Below, one piece after another: positions 17,387 to 26,211 of a stretch of 46,304 bases of DNA (positions within the stretch are counted from its first letter, which is position 1; each line of letters begins with the position of its first letter). The translations under genes were made by a program, and so were the position numbers. This DNA is from Pseudoduganella rivuli (lineage in GTDB: Bacteria; Pseudomonadota; Gammaproteobacteria; Burkholderiales; Burkholderiaceae_D): NCBI RefSeq assembly GCF_009674485.1, contig NZ_WKJJ01000036.1, positions 1-46,304 on the forward strand. The letters run 5' to 3'. The notes beneath the pieces were generated by a model. The model was not told the origin of the DNA. It made no database searches and saw only the letters and a program-made list of their open reading frames with translations.

Positions 17387-18436
17387 TCAAACCATCTTCC
17401 AGTGGATGGTTTCGCCCGCGTTCAGCGGCACCACTTCCTGGTCGCCCAGCGGCAAGGTGGCCGGCAAGGTCCATGCTTCGCGTTTCAGCGTGATGGTGTC
17501 CTGGTTCGGTTCCACGCCGTAGAACGCCGGGCCGTTCAGGCTGGAGAAGGCTTCCAGCTTGTCCAGCGCGCCGGCGCGCTCGAACGCTTCCGCATACAGT
17601 TCCATCGCGTGCAGCGCGGTGTAGCAGCCGGCGCAGCCGCAGGCGGCTTCCTTGGCGCCCTGTGCGTGCGGCGCGGAGTCGGTGCCCAGGAAGAAGCGCT
17701 CGTCGCCGCTGGTGGCGGCCGTGACCAGCGCCAGGCGGTGTTCTTCGCGCTTCAGGATCGGCAGGCAGTAGTAGTGCGGACGGATGCCACCCTTGAAGAT
17801 TTCATTGCGGTTGTACAGCAGGTGGTGCGCCGTGATGGTGGCGGCAATCGGGCCTTCCGCTTCGGCCACGTATTCGGCGGCGTGACGGGTGGTGATGTGT
17901 TCGAACACGACCTTCAGTTCCGGGAAACTCTTGCGCAGCGGGCGCATCACGCGTTCGATGAACACGGCTTCGCGGTCGAACACGTCGACTTCCGGATCCG
18001 TGACTTCGCCGTGCACCAGCAGCGGCAAGTCCAGTTCCTGCATGACTTCCAGCGTCTTGTGGCAATTGGCGATGTCGGTCACGCCGGCATCGGAATTGGT
18101 GGTGGCGCCGGCCGGGTACAGTTTGACGCCGTACACGAAACCGCTGTCGACGGCGCGGCGGATTTCATCGGGCGGCGTATTGTTGGTCAGGTACAAGGTC
18201 ATCAGTGGCTCGAACGCCATGCCCTGCGGCAGCGCGGCCAGGATGCGGCCACGGTACGCTTCGGCGGCAGCCACCGTGGTGACGGGCGGCTTCAGGTTCG
18301 GCATGACGATGGCGCGGCCGAACTGGCGGGCGCTGTGCGGCAGGACGCTGGCCAGGGTGGCGCCGTCGCGCAGGTGCAAATGCCAGTCGTCTGGACGGAT
18401 GAGGGTGATGCTGTCGGGAGTTTCAATGTGGGACAT
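17387..18436 (-). CDS. pyrC: Dihydroorotase
   Basis: A 349-aa class II dihydroorotase for the third step of pyrimidine synthesis, cyclising carbamoyl-aspartate. The binuclear zinc site is complete: H19 and H21 (DDWHLHLRDG), carbamylated K105 (GVKLYPAG), H142 (LLVHGEV), H180 (VFEHITT) and D253 (LGTDSAPH). First gene of a packed operon. Upstream 18437-18593 holds a TAAAAT -10-like element about 60 bases before the start but no clear -35. Confidence 0.97.
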   Translation of the reverse strand: MSHIETPDSITLIRPDDWHLHLRDGATLASVLPHSARQFGRAIVMPNLKPPVTTVAAAEAYRGRILAALPQGMAFEPLMTLYLTNNTPPDEIRRAVDSGFVYGVKLYPAGATTNSDAGVTDIANCHKTLEVMQELDLPLLVHGEVTDPEVDVFDREAVFIERVMRPLRKSFPELKVVFEHITTRHAAEYVAEAEGPIAATITAHHLLYNRNEIFKGGIRPHYYCLPILKREEHRLALVTAATSGDERFFLGTDSAPHAQGAKEAACGCAGCYTALHAMELYAEAFERAGALDKLEAFSSLNGPAFYGVEPNQDTITLKREAWTLPATLPLGDQEVVPLNAGETIHWKMV

Positions 18437-18593
18437 GGCGGCTGCTCGCGGTGTGTCTGAAGTAGAAATCAGGGAAAGAATCCCGCCATTTTACCGCGTG
18501 CAGCCTGGCCGGGCAGCCGTTGGCGCCACGGGCACTCTTTCCATATAGAAACTTGCGCCTGAATGCCTGCCGCCAGCCTGCCCAGCCGCGCAC

Positions 18594-19286
18594 TCAGCGG
18601 ATGATGGCCACCCGCCGCTGCAGCCGCCGCACCAGCCACGATAGCGCGCTGCACAGGACGAAATACACCAGCGCCACGAACAAATACATTTCCACCAGCC
18701 GCCCGTCGCGCTGCGCCACCTTGCTGGCCAGCCCGACGAAATCCGGCGCCGACAGCACATAGACCAGCGACACATCCTGGAACAGCACGATGGTTTGTGT
18801 CAGCAATACCGGCAACATGTTGCGGAATGCCTGCGGCAGCACGACGTTGCCCATCACTTGCCAGTAATGCATGCCCAGCGCCTGCGCGGCCAGCAACTGG
18901 CCACGGGGAATCGCCTGTATGCCGCCCCGCATGATTTCGCAGTAATACGCGGCCTGGAACAGGATGAAGGTCACCAGCGCGGACCAGAACGCCCCGACTT
19001 TGACGGGTTCGGCAGCGCCGATCAGCCACGCGCCGATATACGGCACCAGGAAGTAAAACCAGAAAATCACCAGCAGCAGCGGCACGGCCCGCATCAGATT
19101 CACGTACCCCGCCGCCAGCCACGCCAATGGCGCCCAGGACGACAACCGCGCCAACGCCAGCAAGGTTCCCAGCACCACGCCGCCCAGCATCGACAGCACG
19201 GTCAGCTTCAGGGTGAACACCATGCCGACCTGGAACAGGTAGACCCACGAGCGGGCGATGACGTCGAAGTCGAATTGGGAAAACAT
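18594..19286 (-). CDS. gltK: Glutamate/aspartate-type ABC importer permease (GltK-like)
   Basis: A 230-aa polar amino acid permease of the HisMQ/GltJK type with about five membrane helices and the EAA loop (AAQALGMHYWQVMGNVVLPQAFRNMLPVL). The start ATG at 19286 overlaps the stop codon of the upstream permease gene by one base (TGATG), so translation is coupled; the longer frame would overlap that gene. It forms the second half of the permease heterodimer. The symbol follows operon context; precise substrate is inferred. Confidence 0.87.
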   Translation of the reverse strand: MFSQFDFDVIARSWVYLFQVGMVFTLKLTVLSMLGGVVLGTLLALARLSSWAPLAWLAAGYVNLMRAVPLLLVIFWFYFLVPYIGAWLIGAAEPVKVGAFWSALVTFILFQAAYYCEIMRGGIQAIPRGQLLAAQALGMHYWQVMGNVVLPQAFRNMLPVLLTQTIVLFQDVSLVYVLSAPDFVGLASKVAQRDGRLVEMYLFVALVYFVLCSALSWLVRRLQRRVAIIR

Positions 19287-20038
19287 CAGCGCATGCCCTC
19301 CGCCAGGGTGCCGGGCAGCGCAAGGCGCCGCTCCAGCCACTGCATGCCCATGACCACGATGATGTTCAGCGCGACATAGATGACGGTGGCGGCGGTGAAC
19401 GCTTCAAACGTCTGGAACGAGAATTCCTGGATCGCGTTGGCGCTGTTCATCAATTCCACCAGCCCGATGGTCAGCGCCACCGCGCTGTTCTTGATGATGT
19501 TCAGCCCTTCGCTGGCCAGTGGCGGCATGATGACGCGCAGCGCCAGCGGCAGCAGCACGTAGCGGTACGCCTGCGGCCGCGACAGGCCCACCGCCAGCGC
19601 CGCCAGCAATTGCCCGCCAGCCAGCGACTCGATGCCCGCCGTGACTTGCACCGCCACCCGCGCCGACGTATAAAAACCCAGCGACACCACGGCCGCCACG
19701 AACGGCAAATTCGGCAATACCTTGACCCACGCACCGGCCGACGAAGGCAGCAATTCCGGCGCGACGAAGTACCACAGGAACATTTGCACCAGCAGCGGGA
19801 TGTTGCGGAACACTTCGATATACGCATTGCCCGCCAGGCGCAGCCAGCGGCCGATGGGCGCCGACTGCGGCAAGGTGCGCAATGTCCCTACCAGCACGCC
19901 GACCACCAGCGCAATCACCCAGCCACAGCCTGCGGCGGCCAGCGTCCACTGCAAGCCATCGATCAGCGTTTCGCCATAGGTGCGCACACCGTCCGGCGAT
20001 TCTTCCCAGAAGATGCGCCAGTTCCAGTGGTAATTCAT
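19286..20038 (-). CDS. gltJ: Glutamate/aspartate-type ABC importer permease (GltJ-like)
   Basis: A 250-aa permease. The N-terminal signature MNYHWNWRIFWEE and an early periplasmic segment before helix 1 match GltJ. The EAA loop (AALAVGLSRPQAYRYVLLPLALRVIMPPL) contacts the ATPase. Other conserved parts are EVFRNIPLLVQMFLWYFV and NIIKNSAVALTIGLVEL. It lies 21 bases after the binding-protein gene and overlaps the next permease gene. Confidence 0.9.
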   Translation of the reverse strand: MNYHWNWRIFWEESPDGVRTYGETLIDGLQWTLAAAGCGWVIALVVGVLVGTLRTLPQSAPIGRWLRLAGNAYIEVFRNIPLLVQMFLWYFVAPELLPSSAGAWVKVLPNLPFVAAVVSLGFYTSARVAVQVTAGIESLAGGQLLAALAVGLSRPQAYRYVLLPLALRVIMPPLASEGLNIIKNSAVALTIGLVELMNSANAIQEFSFQTFEAFTAATVIYVALNIIVVMGMQWLERRLALPGTLAEGMR

Positions 20039-20059
20039 GGGCGCGTTACCATGGGCGCA

Positions 20060-21007
20060 TTACTTCGCCTTCTTTTTCGCAGCCGCCTGCTGCGCCGGCG
20101 GCACCGCCGCATAGGCGGCAGGGTCGGGCGAATCGGTGGGTTTGGCCAGCACCGCTTTCAATTGCGGCGGCATGGGGAAGTTCAGGTTGATGCCCTTGGG
20201 CGGAATCGGGCTCTGGAACCACTTGGCATAGACTTTCGGGTAATCGTCGCTCTGGTAAAAGCGCGTCAACGTGGCGTCGGCCAGTTTCTTGAATTCCGGG
20301 TCGTCGCGCCGCAGCATGATGCCGTATGGTTCCACCGACAGCGCTTCCTGCGCGATCGCGTAATCGGCGGGATTTTTCGATGCGGCCACCTGGGCCGCCA
20401 GCAGGATATCGTCATTGGCTTCCGCCACGGCCCGCCCCGTTTCCAGCATCAGGAACGATTCCGGGTGGTCCTTGCCGATCAGGATCGTCATGCCCAATCC
20501 CATTTCATTATTCAGGATCGTCATTTGCTTGAGGGTCGTGGTGCCGGCCGTCGCCACCAGCGTCTTGCCTTTCATGTCCGCCAGCGAGCGGATATTCGAC
20601 GCTTTCCTGGCCAGCAGCTTGTTGGCCACCACGAACATGGTCGGTGCAAACGCCACCTGCTTTTGCCGCTCCGCGTTATTGGTGGCGGAACCGCATTCCA
20701 GGTCGATGGTGCCGTTCGCCATCAGGGGGATGCGGTTGGCCGGCGTCACGGGCTGCATGACCACTTTCACGTCCGTCATGCCCAGCTGCTTTTGCGCGGC
20801 CGTGACGATTTTCATGCACAGGTCGACCGAATACCCCAGGTATTGCTGCTTGTCGTCCAGGTAGGAGAAAGGTACCGATCCGTCGCGCACGCCCAGCGTG
20901 ATGGTGCCGGTGCGCTTGATCTTGGCAAGGGTGCCGGTGGGTTCCTGGGATGATGCCGTGGCGGACACGGCCAGCAAGAGTAGTACGGACAGCCTTTTCA
21001 ATGCCAT
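20060..21007 (-). CDS. gltI: Glutamate/aspartate-type ABC importer substrate-binding protein (GltI-like)
   Basis: A 315-aa periplasmic binding protein (SBP_bac_3). A signal peptide (1-20) precedes TLAKIKRTGTITLGVRDGSVPFSYLDD, and the ligand-binding core includes RIPLMANGTIDLECGSATNN, a typical acidic amino acid binding protein segment. The C-terminus is unusual: a Pro/Ala/Lys-rich tail (AAVPPAQQAAAKKKAK) extends beyond the fold. Start at 21007 is supported by GGGAGG upstream. Confidence 0.92.
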   Translation of the reverse strand: MALKRLSVLLLLAVSATASSQEPTGTLAKIKRTGTITLGVRDGSVPFSYLDDKQQYLGYSVDLCMKIVTAAQKQLGMTDVKVVMQPVTPANRIPLMANGTIDLECGSATNNAERQKQVAFAPTMFVVANKLLARKASNIRSLADMKGKTLVATAGTTTLKQMTILNNEMGLGMTILIGKDHPESFLMLETGRAVAEANDDILLAAQVAASKNPADYAIAQEALSVEPYGIMLRRDDPEFKKLADATLTRFYQSDDYPKVYAKWFQSPIPPKGINLNFPMPPQLKAVLAKPTDSPDPAAYAAVPPAQQAAAKKKAK

Positions 21008-21038
21008 GACGCCTCCCTGTGATGCTGTGGTAAATACC

Positions 21039-21764
21039 CTAATGAATAATACGCGCCAAAAAGTCCTTCGCACGCTCGGAACGGGGCGCGCCGAAAAATT
21101 CATCCTTGCCGCAATCCTCGAGGATGCGGCCCTTGTCCATGAAGACCACGCGGTTGGCCACCTTGCGGGCAAAGCCCATTTCGTGTGTGACCACCATCAT
21201 GGTCATGCCTTCCTGCGCCAGCCCCACCATCACGTCCAGCACTTCATTGATCATTTCAGGGTCCAGCGCGGACGTCGGTTCGTCAAACAGCATGGCGATC
21301 GGGTCCATCGACAGCGCCCGGGCAATCGCCACCCGCTGCTGCTGGCCGCCGGACAGCTGGTTCGGGTATTTATCCTGCTGCCCCAGCAAACCGACCCGGT
21401 CCAGGTAGCGCAAGCCCCGCTCGACGGCTTCGTCGCGGCTGCGCTTCAACACCTTGATTTGCCCCAGGGTCAGGTTATCGCACACGGATAAATGGGGAAA
21501 CAGTTCGAAATTCTGGAACACCATGCCGATCCGGGCGCGCAACGCCGGCAAATCCGTGCCTTTGGCGCCCACGGACGTGCCGTCAACGATAATTTCGCCC
21601 TGCTGGAACGGCTCCAGCCCGTTGACGGTCTTGATCAGCGTCGACTTGCCAGAACCGGATGGACCGCAAATCACCATGACATCGCCCCGCGCCACGCTGG
21701 TGCTGCACTCCGTGAGCACCTGGAAATGGCCATACCACTTGCTGAGGTTCTTGATGTCTATCAT
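21039..21764 (-). CDS. gltL: Glutamate/aspartate-type ABC importer ATPase (GltL-like)
   Basis: A 241-aa ABC ATPase of the polar amino acid importer group. Walker A is GPSGSGKST, the signature LSGGQQQRVAIARAL, Walker B MLFDEPTSALDP, followed by an H-loop VTHEMGFARKVA. It is the first gene of the four-gene operon L-I-J-K, an order different from the E. coli I-J-K-L order. The start ATG at 21764 has CGGGAAAA upstream. It diverges from the symporter gene across a 193-base promoter region. Confidence 0.95.
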   Translation of the reverse strand: MIDIKNLSKWYGHFQVLTECSTSVARGDVMVICGPSGSGKSTLIKTVNGLEPFQQGEIIVDGTSVGAKGTDLPALRARIGMVFQNFELFPHLSVCDNLTLGQIKVLKRSRDEAVERGLRYLDRVGLLGQQDKYPNQLSGGQQQRVAIARALSMDPIAMLFDEPTSALDPEMINEVLDVMVGLAQEGMTMMVVTHEMGFARKVANRVVFMDKGRILEDCGKDEFFGAPRSERAKDFLARIIH

Positions 21765-21832
21765 ATTTTCCCGTTGAAATCAGCGTTTTATATTCGGCGG
21801 TACAAACTGTTTTCCGCACGACACACAGTTGC

Positions 21833-21861
21833 TTGACATGCATCAAGGCCGCAACGATACT
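21833..21861 (+). promoter_or_regulatory. Sigma70 promoter of the DAACS symporter gene
   Basis: TTGACA (21833-21838) and GATACT (21856-21861) are spaced by 17 bases. The -35 is perfect. It predicts a leader of about 90 bases before the start at 21958. The same intergenic region must carry the divergent promoter for the ABC importer, possibly through TATAAA on the minus strand near 21790. Confidence 0.7.
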
Positions 21862-21957
21862 CCCGACTTCCCTGCTTACAGATTCATCAATTCTAAAGGT
21901 ATTGGCTGTCTGCCCTGCAAAACAGTGTTGCTGGACAGTACCACAGGAAACACCCAT

Positions 21958-23250
21958 ATGAAAATCGACAACAGTGCGTCCTCCAGCGCCAAACCATCTT
22001 CCCGCAGCAATCTGACGACCTACATCCTGGTCAGCCTCGTGCTGGGCATCGCGGTCGGCTATGCAGCCAACGCCAACATGGCCAAGCCGGCCGAGTTCGC
22101 CGACTACATGTCGCTGCTGACGACGATTTTCCTGCGGCTGATCAAAATGATCATCGCGCCGCTGGTCTTTTCCACCCTGGTGGTCGGCATTGCGCGCATG
22201 GGCGACGCCAAGGAAGTGGGCCGTATCGGCCTGAAAACCCTGGGCTGGTTCTTTGTCGCGTCGGTCATGTCGCTGACCCTGGGCCTGATCATGGTGAACC
22301 TGTTCCGTCCGGGCGATGCGCTGGTCGGCCACCTGCCGGCCGCCGCCGCCACCGGCATTGCCGCCACCAGCCTGTCGCTGAAAGAATTCATCACCCACTT
22401 GGTGCCGGCTTCCATCATCGACGGCATGGCCAAGAATGAAATCCTGCAAATCGTCGTGTTCTCGCTGTTCTTCGGCACCGCCGCCGCCGCGGTCGGCAAG
22501 AAAGCGGAACCGCTGGTGGATGCCATCGACGGCCTGGCCCACATCATGCTGAAAGTGACGGGCTACGTGATGCAATTCGCACCGGTGGCCGTGTTTGCCG
22601 CCGTGGCCGGCACCATCGCCAAGAGCGGCCTGGGCGTGCTGGGCACCTATGGCATGTTCATGGGCGAGTTCTACCTGAGCATTGCGATCCTGTGGGGCTT
22701 GCTGATCTTTGCCGGCCTGTTGTTCCTGGGCAAGCGCATCTTTGCGCTGATGGCGGAATTGCGCGGCCCGGCACTGCTGGCCTTCTCCACCGCATCGAGC
22801 GAAGCGGCCTACCCGAAAACGCTGGAAGGCCTGGAGCGTTTCGGCGTGCGCAACCGCATCGCCTCGTTCGTGCTGCCGATCGGCTATTCGTTCAACCTGG
22901 ACGGCTCGATGATGTATTGCACGTTCGCCACCGTGTTCATTGCACAGGCGTATGGCATTGAAATGTCGCTGGGCACGCAAATGACCATGATGGCCGTGCT
23001 GATGCTGACGTCCAAAGGCATTGCCGGCGTGCCGCGCGCCTCGCTGGTGGTGATCGCCGCCACCCTCGGCCAGTTCAACATCCCGGAAGCAGGCTTGCTG
23101 CTGTTGCTGGGCATCGACCACTTCCTCGACATGGCGCGCTCCGCCACCAACGTGATCGGCAACGGCGTGGCCGCCGCCGTGGTCGCGAAGTGGGAAGGCG
23201 AGCTGGTCGAACCACTGCAACGCGAACTGTCGGATTCGCCGCTGCCGTAA
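21958..23250 (+). CDS. Dicarboxylate/amino acid:cation symporter (DAACS)
   Basis: A 430-aa secondary transporter of the GltP/DctA family with about eight membrane helices and two re-entrant hairpins. The serine-rich hairpin reads AFSTASSEAAYPKTL, the helix-7 motif GYSFNLDGSMMY, and hairpin 2 has TSKGIAGVPRASLVV. DctA-like and GltP-like members share these motifs. Divergent pairing with a glutamate/aspartate ABC importer favours acidic amino acids, but C4-dicarboxylates cannot be excluded. Start at 21958 has AGGAAA upstream; a longer frame to 21829 lacks support and would overlap the promoter. Confidence 0.9.
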   Translation: MKIDNSASSSAKPSSRSNLTTYILVSLVLGIAVGYAANANMAKPAEFADYMSLLTTIFLRLIKMIIAPLVFSTLVVGIARMGDAKEVGRIGLKTLGWFFVASVMSLTLGLIMVNLFRPGDALVGHLPAAAATGIAATSLSLKEFITHLVPASIIDGMAKNEILQIVVFSLFFGTAAAAVGKKAEPLVDAIDGLAHIMLKVTGYVMQFAPVAVFAAVAGTIAKSGLGVLGTYGMFMGEFYLSIAILWGLLIFAGLLFLGKRIFALMAELRGPALLAFSTASSEAAYPKTLEGLERFGVRNRIASFVLPIGYSFNLDGSMMYCTFATVFIAQAYGIEMSLGTQMTMMAVLMLTSKGIAGVPRASLVVIAATLGQFNIPEAGLLLLLGIDHFLDMARSATNVIGNGVAAAVVAKWEGELVEPLQRELSDSPLP

Positions 23251-23267
23251 CAGGCGGGGCACCAACG

Positions 23268-23298
23268 GAGGCTTCCCACAAGGAAGCCTCTTTTTTTT
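23268..23298 (+). terminator. Rho-independent terminator of the symporter gene
   Basis: GAGGCTTCC and GGAAGCCTC (23268-23276 with 23282-23290) form a 9-bp stem with loop CACAA, followed by eight T. It lies 17 bases past the symporter stop. Confidence 0.92.
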
Positions 23299-23372
23299 GG
23301 CGTACGGTTTGTCAAGAAGGAAAGCATGACTTTCCCGGGAATGAACCGGCGCTGTTACCCAGGAGGAGACAG

Positions 23373-24542
23373 ATGGACCGTAGGAGTATGTTGGGCTTGT
23401 TCGCCACATCGTTTGCCGCGTCATACATGGCGCCCAAGGCATTGGCGGCAGCCGGTAATTGGGAAGACGATTTTTCCCGCTTCATGATCGATGGCTTGCG
23501 CAAGACCGGTACCGCCGGCGTCAGCGTGGCCACCGTGCGCAATGGCCGTACCCAGTTCGTGCGGGGCTTCGGCCTGGCCGACGTGCAGGCGCGCACTCCC
23601 GTCACCCCGGACACGGCATTCCACATCGCGTCCGTCAGCAAGGTCGTCACCGGCACCGCCATGATGATGTTGCACGAACAGGGCGCGTTCCGCCTGGATG
23701 ACCCGATCGCCCCGTACCTGGATTTCGCCGTCGTGCACCCGGCCTTCCCGGACACCCCGATCACGTTCCGCCACCTGCTGAGCCACACGTCCGGCATTGC
23801 CGACACCGTGTACAACGACCGCAATGGCGATTTCGCCGCCGGCGGCGACCCGGCCCTGCAATTGCGCGACTTCCTGGCCGGCTACCTGTCGCCCAACGGC
23901 CGCTGGTATGCGCAAGCCGGTTCGTTCAACGACGCCAGGCCGGGCAGCACGTGGGCGTATTCGAATGTCGGCATCGCGCTGCTGGGCTACCTGGCCGGGC
24001 GCGTCAATGCGGAGCGCCAGGGCCTGGACGTGCTGACGCAAAAACGCCTGTTTTCCCCGCTGGGCATGCGCAACACGGGCTGGAGTCTGGCCGCCATGGG
24101 CAAGGCGCCGCTGGCGCAACCCTATGCGCGCCAGGAGCGCGGCCTGAAGGCGCTGGCGCCGGCGGGTGCGCCAAGCTGGCCGGCCGGCCTGCTGCGTTCC
24201 TCGGCGCGCGACTTCGCCCGCATCCTGGAAATCTTCAGCGGCGAAGGCGCCGTCGATGGCCGCCGCTACCTGCAGCAAGGCACGCTGGCGACATTCCTGT
24301 CACCGCAACCGGTGGCGGTGGACCAGAACGTGCAGCAGGCGCTGATCTGGACCCTGCGCGAGCAGAACGGCCACTTGGCCATGCATTATGGCGGCGACGT
24401 GGGGGCCGATTCCGTGGCGGCGCTGGACGTGAACAAGCGCGTGGGAGCGCTGATGTTCAGCAATGTGACGGGCAATGACGAGTTCCGGGTCTTCCAGAAG
24501 GAAGCCATGGAACGCTTGCTGGAGCGGGCGCGCACGGCGTAA
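23373..24542 (+). CDS. Serine hydrolase, class C beta-lactamase/penicillin-binding fold
   Basis: A 389-aa exported enzyme. The N-terminus MDRRSMLGLFATSF carries paired arginines and a hydrophobic stretch ending near KALAAAG, so export may be by Tat or Sec. The catalytic motifs are SxxK as SVSK (HIASVSKVVTG), YxN as YSN (WAYSNVGIALLGYL), and HYGGD late in the protein in the place of the KTG/HTG triad. Such proteins include esterases, D-aminopeptidases and peptidoglycan hydrolases; a true antibiotic-hydrolysing role is not implied. An AGGAGGAG site fixes the start at 23373. Single gene between a terminator and a convergent phosphatase gene. Confidence 0.88.
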   Translation: MDRRSMLGLFATSFAASYMAPKALAAAGNWEDDFSRFMIDGLRKTGTAGVSVATVRNGRTQFVRGFGLADVQARTPVTPDTAFHIASVSKVVTGTAMMMLHEQGAFRLDDPIAPYLDFAVVHPAFPDTPITFRHLLSHTSGIADTVYNDRNGDFAAGGDPALQLRDFLAGYLSPNGRWYAQAGSFNDARPGSTWAYSNVGIALLGYLAGRVNAERQGLDVLTQKRLFSPLGMRNTGWSLAAMGKAPLAQPYARQERGLKALAPAGAPSWPAGLLRSSARDFARILEIFSGEGAVDGRRYLQQGTLATFLSPQPVAVDQNVQQALIWTLREQNGHLAMHYGGDVGADSVAALDVNKRVGALMFSNVTGNDEFRVFQKEAMERLLERARTA

Positions 24543-24550
24543 GGGTTTTG

Positions 24551-24581
24551 CCATGCATGCGCCAAGGTGGCGCATGCATGG
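24551..24581. terminator. Perfect 14-bp stem between convergent genes
   Basis: CCATGCATGCGCCA and TGGCGCATGCATGG (24551-24564 with 24568-24581) form a perfect stem with loop AGG. It sits nine bases after the serine hydrolase stop and ten before the phosphatase stop. No T run follows on either strand, so it may act as a bidirectional RNA-end-protecting stem or a protein-binding palindrome. Confidence 0.5.
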
Positions 24582-24590
24582 CGTTGATAT

Positions 24591-26192
24591 TCACGCCAGT
24601 CCCGGCGTCCCATCCTTCACCGAAAACTGCGCGATCGTGGCGATCCCGCTCCCCGTATCCCGCGCATCATCGAGCGCCCGGAAATCCACCACGCACCGCT
24701 CCGGCCGCACATCGAGCAGCATGAAGCCGCGCTTGTCGCTGCGGCCATACTTCAGCTGCGCATTCATGTCGACATATTGCTGGGTACGGGCCTGCGGGCG
24801 CGATGTCGACGTGACGGACGTGCCGCAGAATTCCGTCGCCACCATCGGATTGCCCCTGCTGGCCGGGCGCAATGGATCGGGCCGCAATTCCGCCGCATAA
24901 AACGTATGCACGTCGCCGGACAGCACCAGCGGGTTGGCGGCGCCGCTTGCCAGCAAGGTGTCGTACAGCCGCTGCCGCGCGGCAGGATAACCATCCCAGC
25001 CATCGGTCCAGTAGCGCCCGTCGCGGCTGTTGCCCTGCAGCGCCAGCGGCAACTGGCTGCATTGCGCCATCAGGGTTTGCTGCGCCAGGATATTCCAGCG
25101 CGCAGTGGAGGTTTTCAATCCCTGTTCGAGCCACTGTTCCTGTTCGCCGCCCAGCATGGTGCGGCGCGGATCGAGCAAGGCGCCGCAATCGCGGGGCCGC
25201 ACGGACGACGAACCGCCCCGCCCCGGCGTGCATGCCTGCACCGCGCGGTACTGGCGGTTATCGAGCACGTGGAAACGGGCCAGCCGCCCCCAGTCATAGC
25301 GCTGGTGCATGCGCATCATGCCGTTCTGGATGCCCGGCGCGGGCAGGCGCAGCGGCTGGTGTTCGTAATAAGCCTGGTAAGCGGCGGCGCGCCGCGCGGC
25401 AAAATTCACATCGAGCCGCTCGTCGCGCAAGCCCGCGTAATCGTTCGCCACTTCATGGTCGTCCCATGCGAGGATCCACGGCGCCGCATGGTGCGCCGCC
25501 TGCAAATCCGCATCGCTCTTGTATTGCGCATAGCGGGCGCGGTATTCGGCCAGCGTGAAGCTTTCGTCGGAGCGCACCGCATGGGCCGGATGGCGCAGCT
25601 GGTACGGCCCCCACTCGTAAATGTAATCGCCGACGAACGCCACCAGGTCCGGCGCCGCGGCCGCGATATGGCGGTGCGCCGCATAGCTGCCGAATTCCCA
25701 GTGCTGGCACGACGCCACGGCCAGTTTCAGCACAGCAGGCAGGTCTTGCGGGGCGGGCGCCGTGCGTGTGCGGCCGACGGCGCTGACGGCGCCGCCCAGC
25801 ATGAAGCGGTACCAGTACCAGCGCGCGGGCGCCAGCCCCCGCACGTCGACGTGCACGCTGTGCGCCAGTTCCGGCAACGCGGTGGCGGCGCCTTGCGCGA
25901 CGATGGTGCGGAAACCGTCGTCCGCCGCCATTTCCCAGCGCACGGGCAGCGCCACTTGCGGCGTCGCCTGCGCATTCAGCGGGTCATGCACGATGCGGGT
26001 CCAGATGACGACGGCATCCGGCAGTGGCGAACCGGAGGCGACGCCCAGCGCAAACGGGTAGGCGCCGTTATTCGCGCTGTGATTGGCGCTGCGGGCCGGC
26101 GGCGATGTCATGCCGGCGGCAGCGAGGCCGGCCAGCGCGGAGACGCGCGCCGCCGCCAGCAGCAGTGCGCGGCGGCCGCCGTCAGCGGCCAT
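24591..26192 (-). CDS. PhoD-like alkaline phosphatase/phosphodiesterase (probable Tat substrate)
   Basis: A 533-aa exported metallophosphatase. The N-terminus MAADGGRRALLLAAARVSALAG has a twin-arginine-like signal. The PhoD N-terminal Ig-like domain (FALGVASGSPLPDAVVIWTRI) precedes the catalytic domain with FVGDYIYEWG, ILAWDDHEVANDYAG and VLSGDVHTFYAAEL, which hold Fe/Ca ligands in PhoD. It should release phosphate from esters in the periplasm or outside. The start at 26192 is selected because it opens the signal peptide; the ribosome site is poor. It lies 19 bases after the thioesterase gene on the same strand. Confidence 0.9.
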   Translation of the reverse strand: MAADGGRRALLLAAARVSALAGLAAAGMTSPPARSANHSANNGAYPFALGVASGSPLPDAVVIWTRIVHDPLNAQATPQVALPVRWEMAADDGFRTIVAQGAATALPELAHSVHVDVRGLAPARWYWYRFMLGGAVSAVGRTRTAPAPQDLPAVLKLAVASCQHWEFGSYAAHRHIAAAAPDLVAFVGDYIYEWGPYQLRHPAHAVRSDESFTLAEYRARYAQYKSDADLQAAHHAAPWILAWDDHEVANDYAGLRDERLDVNFAARRAAAYQAYYEHQPLRLPAPGIQNGMMRMHQRYDWGRLARFHVLDNRQYRAVQACTPGRGGSSSVRPRDCGALLDPRRTMLGGEQEQWLEQGLKTSTARWNILAQQTLMAQCSQLPLALQGNSRDGRYWTDGWDGYPAARQRLYDTLLASGAANPLVLSGDVHTFYAAELRPDPLRPASRGNPMVATEFCGTSVTSTSRPQARTQQYVDMNAQLKYGRSDKRGFMLLDVRPERCVVDFRALDDARDTGSGIATIAQFSVKDGTPGLA

Positions 26193-26211
26193 GATCGGCG
26201 GCCATGGCGGA

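Noticed and set aside
16088..18460. A 790-codon plus-strand open frame
   Set aside because: Antisense to the oxidoreductase, DUF3025 and pyrC genes, which have full catalytic motifs; composition is shadow-like.
23373..24542. Antibiotic resistance beta-lactamase
   Set aside because: Motifs fit the broad serine hydrolase fold, but the third motif is HYGGD rather than KTG and there is no AmpR-type neighbour, so resistance should not be claimed.
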